The position numbers and the translations under genes were made by a program. From Peribacillus frigoritolerans (GTDB taxonomy: Bacteria; Bacillota; Bacilli; Bacillales; DSM-1321), in assembly GCF_030676415.1 (NCBI RefSeq), contig NZ_JAUUTW010000015.1:1-64000 (forward strand): a stretch of DNA of 64,000 nucleotides. The letters are read 5' to 3'. Under the pieces are notes generated by a model. It had not been told where the DNA came from. It made no database searches and saw nothing but the letters and a program-made list of their open reading frames with translations. Shown one piece after another: positions 16,583-24,849 of the stretch. Every line of letters begins with the position of its first letter. Within the stretch, counting starts at the first letter, position 1.

Positions 16583-17890
16583 ATGAATACAAACAAGATA
16601 GTACGTGACAGCCTTATTTTTGGTTTTGCTTTATTTGCCGTATTTTTTGGGGCTGGCAACCTGATTTTCCCTCCGTCGATCGGACTTGCATCAGGGTCCG
16701 ATTGGCTTCCGGCGCTAGTGGGCTTCATTCTTACGGGAATCGTACTCCCTATAATGGGAGTTGTGGCGGTCCTGAATTCAAAAGGGAAATTTGAAGAACT
16801 GACAAGGCCGATCAGCCCCTGGTTTTATAAGGTATTCAATCTGGTCGTCATGATAGGGATTGCGATGCTCGTCACTGTACCCAGGACGGCCGCTACGACC
16901 CATGAGATGGGAGTTCATACATTATTCCCGAATGTACCATCTTTCGTGACGATGCTCGTTTTCTTTGGAATGAATTTTTATTTTGCAAGCGATCGATCCA
17001 ATCTCATTGATAAAGTCGGACAAGTGCTAACGCCTGCTCTGTTCGCCATTCTTCTTTTTATCGTCATCAAAGGCACATTCGATCCATTGGGGGCGCCTGT
17101 AAATACGGACATTCAAAATCCATTTGGCCACTCCTTTTTTAGTGCTTATCAGACGGGTGATGTGTTCACGGGCCTTCTTTGTGCCTCGGTTTTCATTGGC
17201 TCGATTGCAGCAAAAGGATATGCGGATCCTTCCAAAATGAAGAAAGTGGTCATGAATGGAATCATAGTGGCTGGTTTGGGATTGCTCATCATATACGGAG
17301 GGCTTCTATATATCGGTGCTACAGGAACCGGGTTATTCCCTTATGACATGGAGAGTGCGCAGCTGGTGACGGGCTTGGTTTATAATCTGCTTGGGGATTA
17401 CGGCACCATTGCATTGGCTATAGCGGTTTCATTAGCTTGCCTTACCACCTCAATTGGAATAACTGCTTCGATAGCAGACTTCCTTAGCGGATTGACGAAA
17501 CAAAAGGTGAGTTACCGCAATTGGGTAATCGTCGTTTGTGCCACTGGAGTGTTGATGGGGCTAATGGGTGTCGAAAAGATCATCGACTACTCCGTACCGT
17601 TATTCATGGGAATTTACCCTGTTTCGATTGTGATTGTCTTACTTGGCGTTTTCCGCAGATACATCCCAAACGCGGGAGCCTATAAGGGGTCGGTCCTGGC
17701 CACTTTCATCATCAGTTTATGCGAAACACTGGAAAGCATCGGTATCCATTTGGGTTTCATGAATGATTTCATTACCATCATTCCATTCAGTTCGTATGGG
17801 TTTGCGTGGCTTATTCCAGCAGTACTGGGATTCGTGGCGGGAACGTTCATTCACGGAAAACAGGCTCAGGAAATTCCTTCAAGCCCATGA
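16583..17890 (+). CDS. brnQ: Branched-chain amino acid transport carrier, BrnQ family
   Basis: A 435-residue, about 12-helix LIVCS-family sodium/proton-coupled carrier. Family motifs: FFGAGNLIFPP at about residue 20-30, VPRTAATTHEMG near 100 and CLTTSIGI in the middle. Start ATG at 16583 follows AGAGGTG; an in-frame ATG 27 nt upstream lacks an RBS. BrnQ proteins import Leu, Ile and Val. Sigma-54 control together with an amidohydrolase suggests uptake of an amino acid or a derivative for catabolism; the substrate here is not shown. Confidence 0.88.
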   Translation: MNTNKIVRDSLIFGFALFAVFFGAGNLIFPPSIGLASGSDWLPALVGFILTGIVLPIMGVVAVLNSKGKFEELTRPISPWFYKVFNLVVMIGIAMLVTVPRTAATTHEMGVHTLFPNVPSFVTMLVFFGMNFYFASDRSNLIDKVGQVLTPALFAILLFIVIKGTFDPLGAPVNTDIQNPFGHSFFSAYQTGDVFTGLLCASVFIGSIAAKGYADPSKMKKVVMNGIIVAGLGLLIIYGGLLYIGATGTGLFPYDMESAQLVTGLVYNLLGDYGTIALAIAVSLACLTTSIGITASIADFLSGLTKQKVSYRNWVIVVCATGVLMGLMGVEKIIDYSVPLFMGIYPVSIVIVLLGVFRRYIPNAGAYKGSVLATFIISLCETLESIGIHLGFMNDFITIIPFSSYGFAWLIPAVLGFVAGTFIHGKQAQEIPSSP

Positions 17891-18008
17891 ATGGCGAAAA
17901 CCATTCATCTTAAATGTTGTGAAACGGCATAAGGTTTAAATATGGAAGGATGAAGTGAAGTTTGCACTTTCATTATGTTTGATTTTACTTATTAAGGAGA
18001 GGGAAAGT

Positions 18009-19625
18009 ATGAATGCGAATAAACGAAATATGAATTTTATTTATATAAATGGGAAAATATTTACAGCGAACCCGGAACAACCTTATGCGAGTGCCATGGT
18101 TGTTCGTAATGGGCGCATAGAGTGGGTTGGAGAACAGTCGGAGACAGATGGAATGAATGGAGAACGGATTGATCTTCTGGGGCGGCGGGTGCTTCCCGGA
18201 CTAATTGATGCACATCTGCATCCGCTATTTTTAGCAAAGGCAACCAAGCAAATTCCATGTATGCCCCCTGTCGTTGATTCGATTGAGGATTTGATCAAGG
18301 CCGTTCGTGAACAGTGTAATTCCCGAAATTCACGGGATTGGATTGAAAGCTGGGGATATGATGAAGGGAAATTGACGGAAGGACGGTCCCCTTCACGCTA
18401 CGATTTGGATAGGGCGACGACGGAAGTCCCAGTTGTCATAACCCGGACCTGCGGCCATATTATCGTCGTGAACAGCAAGGCATTGGAATTGGCGGGGATC
18501 ACGAAGGACACGCCAAATCCAGCAGGGGGGGAGATTGACAGGGATTCAGAAGGGGAGCCGACTGGGATATTACGGGAAAATGCAAAAGAACTGGTCAATA
18601 AAGTGATGCCGCATCAAACATTCGAAGAAGAAACAGATACTCTTGCCGAACTGAGTCCCAAATTATTATCACATGGGATTACTGCAATCACTGAACTCCT
18701 GGCAAGGACCCAGCCGATCGATTACTTGGATATGTATAGGGCAGCAAGTGAAAAGGGCCTAAAGCAACGTACAGTTTTATACTATATTTGGGAAGATATG
18801 AAGAATGATATGATCCTCGATAAGGGTAAAACAAACAGAGAAAGCCAGAATCATATAGGCGGGGTTAAGTTATTCTCGGATGGCAGCGTGTCGGGTCAAA
18901 CGGCTTGGGTCGATCCGCCATTTTTAGGAGAAGAAAAGAATCATGGCATACAGATGACATCAGAGGCAGAATTGTTAAGTGCAGCAGAGGCAGCCAGGAA
19001 AAACAATATTCAATTGGTGATACATGCAATGGGGGAGCAAGCGATCGATATGATCGTGAATACCTTTTATGGAAAAGCGGGATGGATCGAGGATGGGCCA
19101 TCGATAAGGATCGAACATGCAGCCATGCCTACAATGCAAGCTCTTCAGCGTGCAGCTGAAACGGGTATCGCTTTTGTTCCCCAGCCAATCTTCTTATATG
19201 CCGAAATCGAAAGCTACCTTAATAATTTGGGTGCAGAACGTTTGACGCGAACCTACCCCATCCAATCCATGTTGGAAGCAGGCATTAAACTGGCATTCTC
19301 TTCCGATGCACCTGCAACGGCATGGGTCGATCCGGTCAATCCGTTCGTTGGAATCAAGGCAGCCGTCACACGAATAGCCTATGACGGTACGGACACCGGT
19401 CAGGATCAGCGTGTAGATGTGCCTACCGCGATTACACTCTACACGCGGGCCGCTCAGGAGATAACGAGAATCCCGGATGTCGGGCAGCTCACTCCGGGCT
19501 ATCATGCAGACTTTATTGTGCTTGACCAAGATATTTTGGCGATCAGACCGGAGGAAATCGATAGGGTTACAGTGGAAGAAACCTATATGGGCGGTTCTTT
19601 GGTTTATCAAAAGAAACGACGATAA
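18009..19625 (+). CDS. Amidohydrolase, YtcJ-like (metal-dependent TIM barrel)
   Basis: 538 residues, amidohydrolase_3 type. Seen: N-terminal beta-sandwich start YINGKIFTANP, metal motif DAHLHP at about residue 70, SDGSVSGQTAWV, an IHAMGE histidine, RIEHA, and SSDAPATAWVDP supplying the catalytic Asp. Start 18009 follows AAGGAGAGGG; the longer ORF from 17955 lacks an RBS. It lies 118 nt behind brnQ with no clear terminator between, so the two probably share the sigma-54 promoter. Predicted to hydrolyse an N-acyl or cyclic amide, possibly releasing an amino acid that BrnQ also carries. Substrate unknown. Confidence 0.82.
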   Translation: MNANKRNMNFIYINGKIFTANPEQPYASAMVVRNGRIEWVGEQSETDGMNGERIDLLGRRVLPGLIDAHLHPLFLAKATKQIPCMPPVVDSIEDLIKAVREQCNSRNSRDWIESWGYDEGKLTEGRSPSRYDLDRATTEVPVVITRTCGHIIVVNSKALELAGITKDTPNPAGGEIDRDSEGEPTGILRENAKELVNKVMPHQTFEEETDTLAELSPKLLSHGITAITELLARTQPIDYLDMYRAASEKGLKQRTVLYYIWEDMKNDMILDKGKTNRESQNHIGGVKLFSDGSVSGQTAWVDPPFLGEEKNHGIQMTSEAELLSAAEAARKNNIQLVIHAMGEQAIDMIVNTFYGKAGWIEDGPSIRIEHAAMPTMQALQRAAETGIAFVPQPIFLYAEIESYLNNLGAERLTRTYPIQSMLEAGIKLAFSSDAPATAWVDPVNPFVGIKAAVTRIAYDGTDTGQDQRVDVPTAITLYTRAAQEITRIPDVGQLTPGYHADFIVLDQDILAIRPEEIDRVTVEETYMGGSLVYQKKRR

Positions 19626-19640
19626 CTAAATAGAAGAAAG

Positions 19641-19677
19641 AGGGACGAAAAGGGGGAAGATTTACTTTTCGTCCCTT
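19641..19677 (+). terminator. Rho-independent terminator after the amidohydrolase
   Basis: AGGGACGAAAAG pairs perfectly with CTTTTCGTCCCT over a 12-nt loop; T residues follow. Confidence 0.88.
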
Positions 19678-19725
19678 TCACTTTCTTGGCGGATGAAAGG
19701 AACCTTCCTTCAATAGTAAAAAAAG

Positions 19726-19753
19726 TTTTACGCTAGATGGTAAAAGTTTTTAC
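19726..19753 (+). promoter_or_regulatory. Candidate upstream activating site of the second activator (copy 2)
   Basis: TTTTACGCTAGATGGTAAAA is an inverted repeat with TTTTAC/GTAAAA arms, followed by a third half-site TTTTAC at 19748. The three-half-site layout (TTTT..N12..AAAA, then TTTT..) matches the RocR site at 10075-10103, with AC/GT replacing GC/GC. It stands 120 bp before a -24/-12 promoter. Confidence 0.7.
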
Positions 19754-19872
19754 ACTTCCATGCGAGGAAGCCTTGGAATCGATGTTACCGTTTAAATGTA
19801 TAAGTCGCAAAGGGTTTGCTGAAATTTTATTTTTCAAGGAGCGGGAAGTTAGATTTGCGGAAAATTAATAAT

Positions 19873-19889
19873 TGGCACACAACTTGCTG
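19873..19889 (+). promoter_or_regulatory. Sigma-54 promoter leading into an interrupted gene
   Basis: TGGCAC-ACAAC-TTGCTG carries the invariant GG and GC. Downstream, GAGGAGG (19925-19931) and ATG (19934 or 19940) mark a gene start, but the frame closes about 30 codons later inside the structured element. Confidence 0.8.
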
Positions 19890-19944
19890 ATTTACTGGAT
19901 AGATAGATCTTATAGTTCATATTTGAGGAGGAAATGGTCATGGA

Positions 19945-20525
19945 AAGTCCCCCCAGAGGACTCCCTCTTCAAGCGTGGGAAGGGCGAGAGCTCAACGGTA
20001 AGGGGGAAATCGAGATATTAACGCAGGACTCAATCTAATGAATGAAGCCATAAGGCTTCTAACCGTAGGAACTACGGGGTTAGCCTAATTAAAAATTGGC
20101 CGATAGGCTAATGTTCTTAGGAATCCCACACTTCAATCAGATCGTAAGGTCGATAAGTGGTGGGTAGTTCAACCATGCTGTTCGTAAGATTTTGGGATAG
20201 AATTAAATGAGTGGCCAGGTCTATCTGGGAGAAGGAAAATGGAACTAGATTAACGAAATGACTGTTAACCAAGATAAATACAAGCGCCTTCGCTGACCGT
20301 ACGCCTTAACAGGGGATGGTCTCGCGAAGTATTTTTGATTTGGGAAGGAATATTGTCATATTCCCTTTCATAAACTGTTATGAACAAACAAGCCAATAGA
20401 CCAAGGCCCAGAAAGGGGTTGATCATGGCTGCTCGAAACCGGTTAAACGCCTGACTCTATCCGTGTGTGCTTTCTAGGAATTTAAGCCCACGACTAGAAA
20501 TCGTATGTTAAAATACAACGGAAGA
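19945..20525 (+). ncRNA. About 580-nt multi-hairpin structured element (mobile non-coding RNA; possible HEARO/omegaRNA-like or orphan IS200/IS605-type element)
   Basis: No ORF of note. Dense, perfect or near-perfect hairpins on + : AGTCC/GGACT (19946-19962), GAAGCC-ATAA-GGCTTC (20044-20059), CCGTAG-GAA-CTACGG (20063-20077), TTAGCCTA/TAGGCTAA (20080-20111), a long CCCACACTT/AAGTGGTGGG stem with an inner GATC-GTAA-GGTC, GGAATA/TATTCC (20347-20364), and ACGA/TCGT at the right end (20490-20504). GNRA-like and purine loops favour + as the RNA strand. It follows directly on a sigma-54-driven gene start whose body is missing. Short end hairpins recall IS200/IS605 ends; relationship to HEARO is from weak memory of its fold and is unproven. 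A 5' group II intron fragment is less likely: no GTGYG start or domain V was found. Confidence 0.55.
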
Positions 20526-20629
20526 TTTAGACATCAAATAAATAGTGGTTTTTCTGATGTATCTATATTTACAATAAAAAAGAAACACTCAGAATTCCGC
20601 CATTTAAAAAAGGGGAGTTAAATCAGAGT

Positions 20630-21301
20630 ATGAGAATCTCAGAATTAAAAAGGAAAGCCCTTCAGTCGCTGGGAGGTAAATGGGGAGTTACTGTTTCGCT
20701 TATGTTGCTGTTGTTCTTGATCAACCTCATTTTCCCTTTAATTGTCGAAGTGATCGGGAGCGGCGGGTTTTCACAATGGCTCATGCAGGAAGAAACACCG
20801 TTATGGTCTGATATCTTCAGCCTGGTCTTTACCCTTGCCTTAATCCCGCTTACCATTTCAACCACTTGGTTCTACTTGAATTTGGTTAGGGAAGGAAACC
20901 CTGATATTCCAGAAGTATTCGCTATCTATAAAGATGGAAAAACCTCTTTCAAGCTTATTGGCGCATCCATCTTACAAGCAATTTTCATTTTTTTATGGTC
21001 ATTATTATTAATCATTCCGGGTATCATAAAAGGCATCGCCTATTCGCAGCTGTTTTTCTTATTGAAGGATCATCCTGAATATACGGTGCTTGAAGCCATT
21101 ACAGAAAGCAGAAAAAGAATGATGGGCTTGAAATGGAAGTATTTCCTTATGCACCTAAGCTTCATCGGGTGGGGCATCCTTTGCATGTTCACGCTGGGAA
21201 TTGGTTTATTATGGTTGATTCCTTATTGTGGAACAACAATGGCTGCATTTTATAACGAATTAATTGTGCCTCAAGAAGATATTGACGATCAACAAATATA
21301 G
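20630..21301 (+). CDS. DUF975 family membrane protein
   Basis: 223 residues with an amphipathic N-terminal helix (ISELKRKALQSLGGKW, a DUF975 hallmark) and about five membrane segments; the IPGIIKGIAYSQLFFLLKD motif lies near 125-145. RBS AAGGGGAG precedes ATG. Function of the family is unknown. Monocistronic, with its own terminator. Confidence 0.85.
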   Translation: MRISELKRKALQSLGGKWGVTVSLMLLLFLINLIFPLIVEVIGSGGFSQWLMQEETPLWSDIFSLVFTLALIPLTISTTWFYLNLVREGNPDIPEVFAIYKDGKTSFKLIGASILQAIFIFLWSLLLIIPGIIKGIAYSQLFFLLKDHPEYTVLEAITESRKRMMGLKWKYFLMHLSFIGWGILCMFTLGIGLLWLIPYCGTTMAAFYNELIVPQEDIDDQQI

Positions 21302-21313
21302 GGATAAAAGATC

Positions 21314-21342
21314 AACCGATAGCAAATGGCTATCGGTTTTTT
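21314..21342 (+). terminator. Terminator after the DUF975 gene
   Basis: AACCGATAGC pairs with GGCTATCGGTT over a short loop, then T6. Confidence 0.88.
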
Positions 21343-21430
21343 ATTCCCGTTTCCCCTTAAAAAGGTTAAATTGTTCATTTTGCCTGGTGTATAATAGAAT
21401 ACTGAGAATGCCATTTAGGGGGATTACATA

Positions 21431-21610
21431 GTGAGTGGTTTTAATATTGCGGATCTGATATACCAATTGTTTTGCCTTGTATTTCTAATCCTGATCATCG
21501 TTGGGGCCATATCCCTTTTCCGTTCCATCAAGCACCGTAAAACCAGATTGGATATCATGGAAAAGAAAATGGATGATTTGCATGAACTGATTAAAAGGGG
21601 CAAAAATTGA
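21431..21610 (+). CDS. Small DUF4083-like membrane protein (59 residues)
   Basis: GTG start with AGGGGGATT upstream. One N-terminal membrane helix (about residues 10-30, LIYQLFCLVFLILIIVGA), then a basic and acidic coiled segment with LDIMEKKMDDLHELIKRG. This fits the DUF4083 family of small Bacillus membrane proteins. Function unknown. Followed immediately by hairpins and a strong terminator, so it is an independent unit. Confidence 0.7.
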   Translation: MSGFNIADLIYQLFCLVFLILIIVGAISLFRSIKHRKTRLDIMEKKMDDLHELIKRGKN

Positions 21611-21633
21611 CGGCTACAGTGCAGCCGTTCAGA

Positions 21634-21670
21634 CTGCAGGCAAACTCGAGTTTGCCTGCAGTTTTTTTTT
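21634..21670 (+). terminator. Strong palindromic terminator
   Basis: A 28-bp perfect palindrome (CTGCAGGCAAACTC and its complement) followed by T9. A degenerate relative of the same stem occurs at about 57473-57510. Confidence 0.92.
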
Positions 21671-21766
21671 TGGACAACGTTCCAGCTTGATTTCAGAAAT
21701 GATGGAGAATGTGAACATCCGATCCTTTTGTTAGGTAACTTTTGAGAAGTGGGAGGAGTCGGTATC

Positions 21767-23001
21767 ATGAAAGAAGTTATTGCAGTAAAAGAAATTACTA
21801 GGTTTAAAACTCGGACGGAGGAATTTAGTCCGTACGCTTGGTGTAAACGGATGTTAGAAAATGACCCCGTGAGTTATCATGAAGGAACAGATACGTGGAA
21901 TGTTTTTAAATATGAAGATGTGAAGCGGGTTCTCAGTGATTATAAACATTTTTCGAGTGTTCGGAAACGGACTACCATATCGGTTGGAACGGATAGTGAT
22001 GAAGGTTCTGTGCCTGATAAGATCAAAATCACTGAAGCCGATCCACCTGAGCATAGAAAACGCCGTTCACTGCTGGCCGCAGCATTCACACCCAGAAGTC
22101 TTCAAAACTGGGAACCTCGCATTCAGGAAATTGCAGATGAATTGATTGGACAAATGGATGAGGAAACGGAAATCGATATTGTGCAATCATTGGCGAGCCC
22201 GCTTCCGATCATTGTCATGTCGGATTTGATGGGCGTTCCCTCGAAAGATCGTTTATTGTTTAAGAAATGGGTGGATATCTTATTCCTTCCTTTTGATAAA
22301 GAAAAACAAGAAGAAGTAAATGAATTGAAGCAAGTGGCAGCAAAAGAATACTATCAGTATTTGTATCCGATTGTTGTGCAAAAACGGTTAAACCCGGCAG
22401 ATGATATCATATCAGATCTATTGAAGTCAGAAGTGGATGGGGAAATGTTTACGGATGATGAGCTTGTCAGGACTACCATGCTTTTTTAGGAGCGGGGGTC
22501 GAGACAACAAGTCATTTACTGGCCAACAGCTTTTATTCCCTGCTATATGATGACAATGAAGTTTATAAAGAGTTACATGAAAACCTGGATTTGGTTCCGC
22601 AGGCTGTCGAAGAAATGCTCCGTTTCCGATTCAATCTTATTAAATTGGATCGCACCGTAAAGGAAGATAACAATCTATTGGGAGTGGAATTGAAAGAAGG
22701 GGATAACGTGGTTGTTTGGATGAGTGCAGCCAATTTGGATGAAGAGATGTTTGAAGACGCCTTCACCCTTAATATCCACCGCCCTAATAATAAGAAACAT
22801 CTAACATTCGGTAATGGCCCCCATTTCTGCCTGGGAGCGCCGCTAGCCAGACTGGAAGCAAAGATTGCTCTTACTGCCTTCCTGAAGAAATTTAAGCATA
22901 TTGAAGCGGTGCCATCGTTCCAGTTAGAAGAGAATCTTACCGATGCTGCGACCGGGCAAACTTTGACATCACTGCCGCTTAAGGCATTCCGTACAGTTTG
23001 A
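21767..23001 (+). pseudogene. Cytochrome P450 (CYP109/CYP106-like) with a single frameshift
   Basis: ATG at 21767 (RBS GGGAGG) opens a P450 reading frame that stops at 22487-22489. The protein continues in another frame: oxygen-binding I-helix GAGVETTSH, ExxR in EEMLRFR, and heme motif FGNGPHFCLGAPLA with the thiolate Cys. The break is in CTTTTTTAGG (six T, 22482-22487); seven T would restore LFLGAGVETT. Restored length is about 411 residues, normal for a class I bacterial P450. It is otherwise intact, so the break is recent, a sequencing error in a T run, or a slippage-prone site. Substrate unknown; no ferredoxin gene adjoins. Confidence 0.85.
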
Positions 23002-23010
23002 AAAATGAAA

Positions 23011-23044
23011 AAACCTTGTGCATTAACCTGCATAAGGTTTTTTT
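23011..23044 (+). terminator. Terminator after the P450 gene
   Basis: AAACCTTGTGCA pairs with TGCATAAGGTTT, then T6. Confidence 0.85.
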
Positions 23045-23323
23045 CGTTTTAGCAGGGACGCATGGATACATGTTGAATGGTATACGTTAAATATGTTCCT
23101 GCCACTCTCTGAACCCGTTCGACAGGAAATCTATAGTAACCCGAAGTTGAGGTGACAATGACGAATAGAGTAGTATGATAAAGTAGCAAATTTTGTGCCC
23201 AGGCATGTTCCCCGAATTAGGTTGGCGGGCGATGAAGCAATTACATTAACCATGCAATGAAGAAGATATGATAAAATAGAAATTTCCATATGAAACGGTT
23301 TTAAAAAGTGAAAGGATGTTATT

Positions 23324-23974
23324 ATGAAATTAAAGCAGCAATTAACCATTGCCTTTATAGTAAGTGTACTTTCTTTAATCGGGTTCAGTTTCATGGCATT
23401 TACCATAAGTGCAAATGAATACCTGAAATTTGATGAAGATGTGATTTCCTTGGTGCAGGGGTGGGAGTCGCCTCTTCTGACTGACATCATGAAGTTCTTT
23501 ACCTACATAGGTTCAACCGCTTCCCTGATCATCCTTTCCTTGGTCATTTTGTTTTTCTTATATAGGGTTTTGAAGCATCGTTTGGAATTAGTCCTATTCA
23601 CTGCAGTCATGGTTGGTTCACCTCTTCTCAATTTGATGGTTAAGCTATTGTTTCAACGCGCCCGGCCCGATTTACATCGACTCATCGAAATAGGTGGGTA
23701 CAGTTTCCCTAGTGGACATGCCATGAATGCATTTTCTTTATACGGTATCCTCACGTTTCTGCTATGGCGTCACATTAGTGCTAGGTGGGCAAGGATTCTA
23801 TTGATTCTGTTCAGCATGATGATGATTCTCTCGATAGGAATAAGCCGAATATATTTAGGGGTCCATTATCCTAGTGATATCATTGCCGGATATTTGGCGA
23901 GTGGTTGTTGGATTGCGATTTCCATTTGGTTTTTCCAAAGGTATCAGGACCGGCGGAAGAACAAAGATCTTTAA
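23324..23974 (+). CDS. PAP2-family membrane phosphatase
   Basis: 216 residues, about six helices, with all three PAP2 motifs: KLLFQRARP (C1), PSGHAMN (C2) and SRIYLGVHYPSD (C3, catalytic His). Such enzymes dephosphorylate undecaprenyl diphosphate or phosphatidylglycerol phosphate at the outer membrane face. RBS GAAAGGATG precedes ATG. It is followed by a dedA gene about 80 nt on; DedA proteins are lipid flippases that include undecaprenyl-phosphate recyclers, so a joint role in lipid carrier recycling is plausible. Confidence 0.88.
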   Translation: MKLKQQLTIAFIVSVLSLIGFSFMAFTISANEYLKFDEDVISLVQGWESPLLTDIMKFFTYIGSTASLIILSLVILFFLYRVLKHRLELVLFTAVMVGSPLLNLMVKLLFQRARPDLHRLIEIGGYSFPSGHAMNAFSLYGILTFLLWRHISARWARILLILFSMMMILSIGISRIYLGVHYPSDIIAGYLASGCWIAISIWFFQRYQDRRKNKDL

Positions 23975-24057
23975 TAAAGGGAGCAAGATTATTGCAAGAT
24001 AAGCAGCCGGCGGGTAACAAGTCAGCTGTTGATTCAAGAAAGTTAGGAGCGTATTAA

Positions 24058-24669
24058 ATGGAAAACTGGATTACGGAATTCATGAATGATTTTGGGTATA
24101 TAGGAATCTTTCTATTAATAGCATTGGAAAATATTTTCCCGCCAATCCCGTCAGAGGTCATTCTTACTTTTGGCGGCTACATGACAACAAAAGCGGATAT
24201 GACAATTATCGGCGTCGTGATTGCTGCGACTATAGGGTCAGTGGCAGGGGCAGTCGTCCTTTATGGAATTGGTTTACTTCTTGATGTGAAGGTCATTGAA
24301 AAGTTCGTGGAAAGATGGGGCCATATTCTTCGGTTAACGGTATCGGACGTCCATAAGGCGAATTCATGGTTTGACAAGTACGGGGCATGGACCGTGTTTT
24401 TCTGCAGGTTGGTTCCGCTGATCAGAAGCTTGATCTCAATTCCTGCAGGCATGTCCCATATGAGCTTTTGGCTCTTTCTGCTTTACACAACATCCGGAAC
24501 TTTAATTTGGAATATCATCTTAGTGAATATCGGGGCAGCTGTTGGATCTTCGTGGGAAGATATTGTAGGGTATATGGACATTTATTCAAACATCGTTTAT
24601 GCGATATTGGCTTTGTTATTGATTATTTTCGTGGTTTTGATTTTTAGAAGGAATAAAGGCAAAGTATAA
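24058..24669 (+). CDS. DedA family membrane protein (VTT domain)
   Basis: 203 residues. SNARE-associated/VTT domain features: ENIFPPIPSEVIL near residue 25-37, FDKYGAWTVFFCRLVPLIRSLIS with the conserved Arg at about 120-140, PAGMSHM and GTLIWNIILVNIG. DedA proteins are required for membrane homeostasis and some flip undecaprenyl phosphate or phosphatidylethanolamine. RBS GGAGCG. A 21-codon TTG-start ORF fills the gap before it and ends in TAAATG, perhaps coupling translation. Confidence 0.88.
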   Translation: MENWITEFMNDFGYIGIFLLIALENIFPPIPSEVILTFGGYMTTKADMTIIGVVIAATIGSVAGAVVLYGIGLLLDVKVIEKFVERWGHILRLTVSDVHKANSWFDKYGAWTVFFCRLVPLIRSLISIPAGMSHMSFWLFLLYTTSGTLIWNIILVNIGAAVGSSWEDIVGYMDIYSNIVYAILALLLIIFVVLIFRRNKGKV

Positions 24670-24733
24670 TTTAGAGTTTAGTTGATTGGGCCGTTATAAT
24701 CGGCACTTCATTACATAACGGAAAATAACCGCC

Positions 24734-24761
24734 AAAGGCTGTCATTGTGACAGCCTTTTTT
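24734..24761 (+). terminator. Terminator after dedA
   Basis: AAAGGCTGTCA/TGACAGCCTTT hairpin with T run. Confidence 0.9.
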
Positions 24762-24849
24762 GTATGGAAGGAAGTAGGCTGAACTCAGAATAAAGGGGGA
24801 ATGCTTTGGACAAAATGAGTGAAACGAAAAAGGAATGAGGTTCGGTGCT

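Noticed and set aside
19945..20525. 5' portion of a group II intron
   Set aside because: No GTGYG-type 5' end, no domain V and no maturase remnant seen; kept only as an alternative to a mobile RNA element.
22482..22489. Programmed ribosomal frameshift in the P450 gene
   Set aside because: Six T followed by A could slip, but P450s are not known to use recoding and no stimulatory structure or internal RBS was seen; mutation or sequencing error is simpler.
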